64,000 nt of DNA from Calliopsis andreniformis. Taxonomy: Eukaryota; Arthropoda; Insecta; Hymenoptera; Andrenidae. The notes beneath the pieces are model-generated. The model made no database searches. It worked only from the letters and a program-made list of their open reading frames with translations, and had not been told where the DNA came from. The stretch lies in the NCBI RefSeq assembly GCF_051401765.1, contig NC_135066.1, positions 21,207,501 through 21,271,500 of the forward strand. The letters run 5' to 3'. Shown in pieces: positions 57,197-64,000 of the stretch. Numbering within the stretch: position 1 is the stretch's first letter; every line of letters starts with the position of its first letter. The position numbers were made by a program, and so were the translations under genes.

Positions 57197-57838
57197 CAGG
57201 GTGTCTCAGTTTTTTTCAGCCAAACGGTGACAGTATATTCTACAAATGAAAATAAGAAAAAAATGTCATATAAACATAAGTTAAAAAATGCTTTAATAAG
57301 AAATCAGAAGAAAAATACGAAATAACAACAGAGTGATTGGAAATATTTACCTACGTTAGTTCAGTTTCAATGTGTTGCCCGTTTTTGAAAATACAGCATT
57401 GATATCTATGAAAAATTGAACGTACAACGTTGCGAATTTCTTTGTTTTCTTTCATTTATTGATAGACAAACCTTCGTTTGTAAAACCGCAAATAAAATAA
57501 ATTTTCACATATTCTCCATTCGATATCCTTCACGATATGTTACTACTACGATATCGTACAACTTAGTAAACAATATTAGAACTGTTGCCATGCATGTTAA
57601 GACAATTTAAATCACTAAACATAGCTAGGATAAGTAAACACAGAGAAAAATATAATTATGAAGAGAAATATTACTAATATTTCTACATTGAACGAAAATC
57701 AGTCCATTGTTGTTTCATATTTTTCTTATAATTATTTAATAAAGCATTTTTGTGCCTATGTTTATATGATATTTTTTCTTTATTTTCGCTCGTAGAATAT
57801 ATTGACACCATTTGGTCGAAAAAACCTAAGACACCCTC
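57197..57838. mobile_element. TIR element, family B (intact copy)
   Basis: The left end CAGGGTGTCTCAGTTTTTTT follows TA at 57,195-57,196; the right end, reverse-complemented, is GAGGGTGTCTTAGGTTTTTT. The arms pair for about 115 bp (ACAGTATATTCTACAAATGA, GTCATATAAACATAAG and the inverted ATATTTTTTCTT block near 57,765). There is no transposase; ORF 57,416-57,610 is unrecognised. A second copy of this family hosts the nest at 17.88-26.89 kb. Confidence 0.8.
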
Positions 57839-58761
57839 CTTATATAAGTAGTACAGAACCACTTTAAAGTTTCAAGCATTCTTCATCTTTGGAATACAAC
57901 AAGCTTTTTCTTACATGTGCAGTTGTTTCATTAAGAATATTGCAACTTACTAAAATAACATTACACAAGCATGGATTACAATTGACATTGGAATTATTTC
58001 CTGAATATCCCTTAAAAATAACTACTTTAGAAGTTGTACTTCTTTATAAATATAAAAAATATTAAGAGTATACATTGCATAATAACTCGATTCTCTAATT
58101 CCATTTAGACGGTTAATTATTCGATTGTTTTGATTACCATGTTACCTTCTACAAATACCGTAGTTATAAGGAGACTCCTTTTATAAAAAATTATTTTCAG
58201 AAACTTACATTGGTTTTCGAAAAAATAAATACATTACAAATTTTACTTTTATTTTTAATTGTAATGACATATACTTTCATCAATTATAACAGAATAACAT
58301 TTTCCATAGCAAATTTATTTACTAAAAGCACAAGTTTATTTGTATTGACATTATAACATGTTGCAAACTTTTGAGCGGCAGTGTAGATGCTTTTACGTAG
58401 AACAAAACGGAGCAATCATTTTGCAACTAGTTTATCAGAACCACTTCGTGATAATTTTTGCGTTGTTAATTAGTCTTGCACGCATTGCAACAGTTTCATA
58501 CCATAAAGTCTTACAACCACTTCCCCCCGACAACAAGAATTGTTTTATTTATGTATGTAGAGTATATTTTTCCCACATGCGAATTTTAACATTCTCTAGA
58601 TCAGTTAACAGAATTATAACTTATTTTTCGATTGTGTAATTATTTTAATTCAAACTCTAACAAGGTATACAATAATTAAGAAATTGTTTTGTTTTTCCTT
58701 TGAAATGTTTTTCCTAATTTACTTTAGCTGTCGTATTGACATTTTTCTATTCTATTGTCTA
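57839..58761. other. AT-rich DNA with a possible Tc1-type end
   Basis: TTGCAAACTTTTGAGCGGCAGTG ends at 58,383 before TA (two overlapping parts: TTGCAAACTTTTGAG and GCGGCAGTG), resembling a Tc1-family terminus. No partner was found. The 93-codon plus ORF at 58,358-58,639 runs from this end into AT-rich DNA and is not recognised. Confidence 0.4.
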
Positions 58762-59060
58762 TATGGTGTATCAGTATTTTCCGTAAAACTTTACCAGTAT
58801 ATTTTATTAATAAAGATACATAAATATAGATAAATATAGACCCACAAAAGCTTTATTAAAAACTTACAAGAAAGATACAAAACGACAATGAACTAATATT
58901 TCGTTCGACACAGCACAAGAATATATTGCCGATGTCCAAGGCCGTTATCAATGGGTAAATGGGGCATTTGCCTCCCCAGCTCATAACTGTTTTAAAACAG
59001 ATGTTTTAAAACAAACAGAATATGCCAATAAAACTTTACGGAAAAAACTGGAGCACACTG
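58762..59060. mobile_element. Short TIR element (MITE), related to family B
   Basis: The left arm TATGGTGTATCAGTATTTTC and the right arm, reverse-complemented CAGTGTGCTCCAGTTTTTTC, share CCGTAAARYTTTA and CATATTYT/CAGTATATT blocks. TA flanks lie at 58,760-58,761 and 59,061-59,062. It is 299 bp with no coding capacity. Its end resembles family B (GTGTCTCAGTTTTTTTCAG), so it is probably a distant relative. Confidence 0.75.
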
Positions 59061-62000
59061 TAATATCTTTAATGGTAATTACATATTTACAAAGAGACGG
59101 CCTCATGGATTTCAATAACCATGAGATATATTGTCAAGGTCAACGTCCTGAATAATTTTACTTATATGTATAAGCAACGCTAGACCAAAGATCAAAGTAT
59201 TATAAGTCAATGAATTGGATTATACGCTTACTTAAATAAAAACACAGTTCCATGTACAAAAACAACAAAGATTACTTCAAAATCTCGGTAGCACGTTCAC
59301 GTAGAGAATATTTAGAACCATCATAAGATCCCGCCCCCCGAAACAGAGTAAATTTTATTGAAAACGTTTTTTGAAACCAACTATTGTTTAGGAAATAATT
59401 GCATGTGAAACTTTAAACTAGTTTGGAGATGTTCCACAGTACACATCATATAGTTCTAATGTTTAAGTTAGGTTACATTTTCGTAAATTTATCAAATAAT
59501 TAATTTATATATTGTTGTAATTTTTTCAAAACTTACTCAATTTTTAAAAATTAATATACAATTTACGGATTACGGAGCGCTATCATTGAATAGGTACAAT
59601 TGCCTCATGGTATCACTACTGCTGGGAAATAGTCGTAAGAATAGATTAAAAGGGATTTTCGAGTCTGGCCCTCCGATTATCGTTCAGCTATGTGTATGAT
59701 TTAATAGTGTATTATTCTCTGAAAAAGAAAAGAAAGATTTATCAGAGTGAACTGGGACTGGATCTTTTTAGGAAGACTGTGTGCTGGAACAGCGATAGCC
59801 ACATGCCTTACAATCTAACATTGTCCAGTGATGAAAATTTGAATTTTCATTCCATCTTTTTACAAATAGTACTAGAGAATTGGCGAAACTTTTCCAATGA
59901 AAATAAGCCTGAACCTAGCATATGTACATACATCATACTAATCAGAAATGACAAAATTTTATTTAGAATAACGAATAAATTCATAAAATGTATTCGTGAA
60001 TAAGGAATAAAGGTACAGATTTAGTCACAACTAACGAATAATTTACCAAATAAAATTGTAATTTATTACTTGCGAATAAATTTTTAAACTTTGTTAGTTA
60101 ATCAGAATAATTCTGTGGCAAATAAATTTTTGGATTAAATGATATTGGTACATATAAACATCATTACAACATTCTTAATAATTAAGTTATTCGAGAATTT
60201 TCTATCTGAATAAGTTTTTATTCGAATAAAAAATGACTTTTGAAATGCATCTTATACGCCATCTCCACACATCTTCTCTCTGCTCTGACCAAATTTTTTG
60301 AAACATACGTAACATCGGTGTTCCATATACAGAAGCAAACCATATCATTCTTCATAAAGTTACATAAATTTCGCTGATAAGTATTCAACCAATTGCACAA
60401 GTTTGAAAAATTGCAGATTTATTGGTAGCAACCGATATTTATTGCTTAGACTAACCATTAATTACTGCTAACAATACAATGACTGTAATTATTATATTCT
60501 TAGTTTTAAGATATAATAGAAATATGAAACAAATGTAAAAAATATACATCAATTACTACAAAGAAATGTATAGGAAATGATGTATTATAAGGCAAGGAAA
60601 AAACCCAATCACATGTATATTCATAATAGACAAAACAAAATTTTATCGGAAAATATCAAATTTAACATAAATTTTCAATGTCGCTCAAACTTCGGATTAA
60701 TTGAAACATAAAATTAATACACTATTGGACCACGAGTATTTAATCAGAGGAGTAAGGATTTGTATTCATAAACAAGATCGTCGCTTTAAACACTTTATTG
60801 AATAATGTAATGCTAATATTGTTAATAAATTTATTATCTATACGTTGATAATTTCTTATTTTATATAGGTAATATAAAATTTTATACAGTTTGTTTACGT
60901 GCTTTATTTATGCTTCTAATAAATAAAATTAATAAATATTGCTGTGTCTTCAAAGTATTCCAAACTTTAGCTGATAAATAATTCAATAATCCCAGTGCCA
61001 ATGAAAATATATGTTTTTAGATTTCATGATTTGTAGTGCAGATACATAGAATGATAAGGATGATTATAGTTATTACAAGTATGCATGGATATAACTATTA
61101 GTAATAATAACAAACTATTCAATGTAGAAGCTTGTTGTAAATAATATAGAAAAAACATTCAAAAACTAATAATTTTCAATAAAGTACTAGTATGGCACAA
61201 TCCACACTGTATCATTAAAAGTGCAATATCTATCGTTCAAGAGTAAACAATTATTGTGTTCCGCATTATTGTAATGCTTCAAATTATTACGTTTCAATAA
61301 CGCGCAATAAATGAAAAGTGCAATGCAATGTCGAAACACATTGAGCAACAAAACGTATATTAAATAACATGGTAATATGATTCCTTTGTAAATGCAATCT
61401 AATTCTGGAAACAGATTGGTGCCTTTAGTGACATTAAAATAGCTCCATTAATCGTTTACGTGATATATTTCGCGTACCTGAGCTCCCATACTAATGATAT
61501 ACAAATATATATTTACGTTCCTGTTCGAGAGAATACTGCTTAATTTATAGAATACGTTATTGTTTACAGTCTCTCATCAAATATCCAAATACCACTATTG
61601 TTTTGCCTTTTGTATTGTCTTACAGAAATTTAACTCTGATAACTAATAAACACTTCTATTATAATACAATATAATAGAATATGTACATGTACGAAATAAT
61701 AATACTATATGTTTATGTACAATAATCTATATTTAGCATTACAACACAAAAATTTGGTATTACCCTATCTCTACCTACCTATGCATAAAAAGTAGGAAAG
61801 TTCATATTTTTTAACTAGAAATCATAGTACAATATAAATCTAATTGGCGAAAAACATTTTCAACATTGAGTTGTGATATGAATATCAAAGAAAATTTTGT
61901 TCTTCGTGTTGGATGCAATAAAGATAGAAAAACAGTACATTTTCACATTTTGAATGTAAATATCAGTTTACATAAACAGAAACTATTATTTAATCCAAGC

Positions 62001-62309
62001 AATATTCACAATGTTTAAATAGAGTTGATAGTGGTGCAAAGAAGTATAAATTGCACTGTTTTTGTATTTTGTTCGTGGTCTCCTATGTTTCTAGAAGTTT
62101 TAAATCAGTTAAAAATTCACAGAATGTAAGAAATTCGTCTCTAAAGTCAGTTGATGCACTATATAGTACAATGTTATCTCTATAGAAGCTACATGGTACC
62201 CATATTTTCTTGTAACGCATACGTAAATGAATATTTAGGGATCAAGCAATCAGTCAAAGTTTGCTTTCAGAGTTCCAGGAACAGGATCTGAAAATTAGAA
62301 TAAATACAT
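59061..62309. other. Very AT-rich DNA without a recognisable gene
   Basis: ORFs at 59,692-60,003 (103 codons, plus, starting MYDLIVYYSLKKKRK) and 60,218-60,400 (minus) resemble no family. No repeat or transposon end was recognised. Confidence 0.45.
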
Positions 62310-62705
62310 AAAAAGAACCCATAGATTTAGAAATTTGAAAATTCAAACACTTCAAATATGTGAAAATTCAAAATTGAAACAATGTCAACATTAAAAATTT
62401 GTTTTTTAAATACTTGAAAATTTGAAACATTTAAAATTTCATTTTAGATTAAAATTTGGAGAAATTGATTATCTGCATTTTAAATATTCGAAGATCTGAA
62501 AATCTGAACATTTGAAAACTTTAAATATTAACAAATTTGAGAGTTCAAGATTAAAATATTCTGGAAATTAAACATTTATATTTGAAATACTTAAGAATTT
62601 AAAGATTTATATAGTTAGAAATTTGAACACATCGAGTATTTGAAAGTTTAAGAGCTTAAGATTAACACATTTGAAAACTTGAAAATTTGTAATTATTAAC
62701 TGATT
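62310..62705. repeat. Degenerate TTTGAAA-type tandem repeat, copy 3
   Basis: GAAATTTGAAAATTCAAAC, ACTTGAAAATTTGAAACA, ATTCGAAGATCTGAAAATCT and similar phrases recur for about 390 bases. It is the longest of the three tracts of this kind in the window. Confidence 0.65.
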
Positions 62706-63200
62706 CAATTTGTATTGAGAAGTACAGGCTTCCACGAAGCCCCTCGATACACCATCAAGCTTCTATCGAGATACCACTGTATTCAAGATCCTCGAAAGCG
62801 AAAGACGCGTTATCGTTCGCAACTAACAGACGATGCAACCTTATCGCTAAATATCAGTCGCGTTGCAAGTATACATACGCACAAATCGCGATATCTATCG
62901 TTAGTATCGTTATCAGTAGCCGCAACGTCTAAACGTGAGGCAAGTTGATCACGACCGACGAGAAACCTTTAACGACGAAGGAGCTCGTGGGTCAAAGAAG
63001 GGGAGAAACAAAAGGGGAACGAGGGATAACGCATAAGGGAGTTAAAGATAATACGAGAAAACCAGGGAGATCGGAAACGAAAGGAAGACAATAGACTGTT
63101 GAAACCCCTTTGGAAGCCACCAATCTTTTGTCTTTAATTCACGGCCGTTCGCGATATCTACGAAAGTGCAACAGTGAAGGGCGCTATTTAGGACTGAAGA
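62706..63200. other. GC-richer conserved-looking block
   Basis: An abrupt change from the TTTGAAA tract to complex, CG-containing sequence (for example AAAGACGCGTTATCGTTCGC), then a purine-rich stretch (62,990-63,100). The 77-codon ORF at 62,715-62,948 is unrecognised. It could be a 5' UTR or promoter of a gene outside the window. Confidence 0.25.
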
Positions 63201-64000
63201 AGAGGCCACGTATACGTATGGACTCTCCTCAACGAGGACTTGTTTATAAGCATCAATGATTGACCTGATCCAGGAAAAGAAAAAGTAACTTTGACCATCC
63301 AGCAGCGATAAGTTCTCTTAATCCACGCGATAGTTTTTATACTCCGTAAGTCTTTAATTTTTCTAATCAATTCAGTGACGAATCAAAAACTAATAATATC
63401 TCAAAATATTATGTCATACTTTGAAAAACTTGTTAGGCAATAAATAATTAATGTGAATTTAATTATTTAATATTACAATATAAATTACAAACAAATTTCA
63501 AATCGTGTAAAAGGAGGTCCAAAAATGTATGTACTTTACACCCCTTCCCCCTCCCTAAGAAAAGTTTCTGGATCCGTTTCTAATCAATTTTCCCTTAATT
63601 TTAATCCCGTTCTCGTTTCATGAACATTTTCGATTTTACGAACACATTTATCCTATTTAACGTTGTATTTCTTGAACGAGCACAAGTGTATTTAAAAATA
63701 TACATACAAACATACATACGTATGTATACCCCTGCTCAAAAATATTAGGATATCTACCATGTTCAACGAACGCTTTATACCCTTGCTAAGCTTTGTATGA
63801 ATGGAACACTTTATTCTACAATTTCCATTGCATATACATACTTAATATACTCTAACTATATAGTTGTGAATAAGTGAATTAGGTATTTAAATAATCGTAA
63901 TCTCAACTGAAATGATTTTCTAAAATATTTTTGAGTAATATTCAGAAGAAGTTGTACATTAAAGATAATTATCATCTTGATGTAATATAATTGACATACA
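63201..64000. other. AT-rich DNA, CATA microsatellite and a possible Tc1-type end
   Basis: (CATA)n-like units lie at 63,702-63,730. CCTGCTCAAAAATATTAGGA at 63,731 looks like a Tc1-family terminus, so an element may begin here and run beyond the window. No ORF of note was found; the minus-strand ORF at 63,188-63,370 is unrecognised. Confidence 0.35.

Noticed and set aside
1..64000. CRISPR arrays, operons, bacterial genes or phage modules.
   Set aside because: No regularly spaced identical repeats, no tightly packed ORFs with ribosome-binding sites, and the transposon content is eukaryotic.

Overview
The window looks like an AT-rich, gene-poor stretch of insect nuclear DNA. Hymenoptera (an ant, bee or wasp) fits best, because the DNA transposon families here, with ends reading CAGGGTGT and TA target duplications, are typical of those genomes; this is inference, not proof. 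There is no prokaryotic organisation, and I found no tRNA, rRNA or CRISPR array. No complete host gene is visible. Almost every long ORF is either inside a transposable element or a chance ORF in AT-rich DNA.

Layout. 1-10.7 kb: mostly featureless AT-rich DNA with one TTTGAAA-type decayed repeat (0.88-1.14 kb) and one foldback Tc1/mariner-type element (2.55-3.78 kb). 10.7-14.2 kb: a second copy of that foldback family, split by about 2.2 kb of other DNA that itself contains an inverted-repeat element and a GC-rich block. 14.6-16.95 kb: a 2.3-kb element with about 400-bp terminal inverted repeats (TIRs), carrying a broken LINE reverse-transcriptase fragment and a GC-rich segment.

17.88-26.89 kb is the centrepiece, a nest of five transposons. 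An AT-rich TIR element (related to the intact one at 57.2-57.8 kb) is split by an IS630/Tc1/mariner-superfamily element (17,933-26,831). Its transposase gene is split by a Tc1-like element with very long TIRs (18,721-26,083). The right TIR of that is split by a 5.7-kb LINE with endonuclease, reverse transcriptase and RNase H (20,171-25,859, minus strand). The LINE is in turn hit by a 211-bp GC-rich palindromic MITE (20,676-20,886). A second copy of the MITE sits in the IS630-like layer, and a third, truncated one is at 51.47 kb. All coding layers are pseudogenes: the Tc1 transposase has Gly where the catalytic Glu belongs, and the LINE has lost the Asp-Asp of its RT active site.

26.9-42 kb: AT-rich DNA with a promoter-like GC block (28.0-28.45 kb), a minus-strand SAM-domain-like coding fragment (31.53-31.8 kb) directly beside a 751-bp inverted-repeat element, three copies in the window of another dispersed repeat (17.6, 36.1 and 37.2 kb), and several weak exon-like ORFs. 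42.09-44.02 kb: a hAT-type nonautonomous element with long TIRs and an 8-bp target duplication. 44-64 kb: AT-rich intergenic or intronic DNA with scattered single transposon ends, two more TIR elements (57.2 and 58.8 kb), a third TTTGAAA tract and a GC-richer, conserved-looking block at 62.7-63.2 kb.

I did not find a new functional gene system. The strongest result is the reconstructed nesting order, which gives a relative age series for five transposon families. All similarities were judged by eye; no alignment or database search was run.
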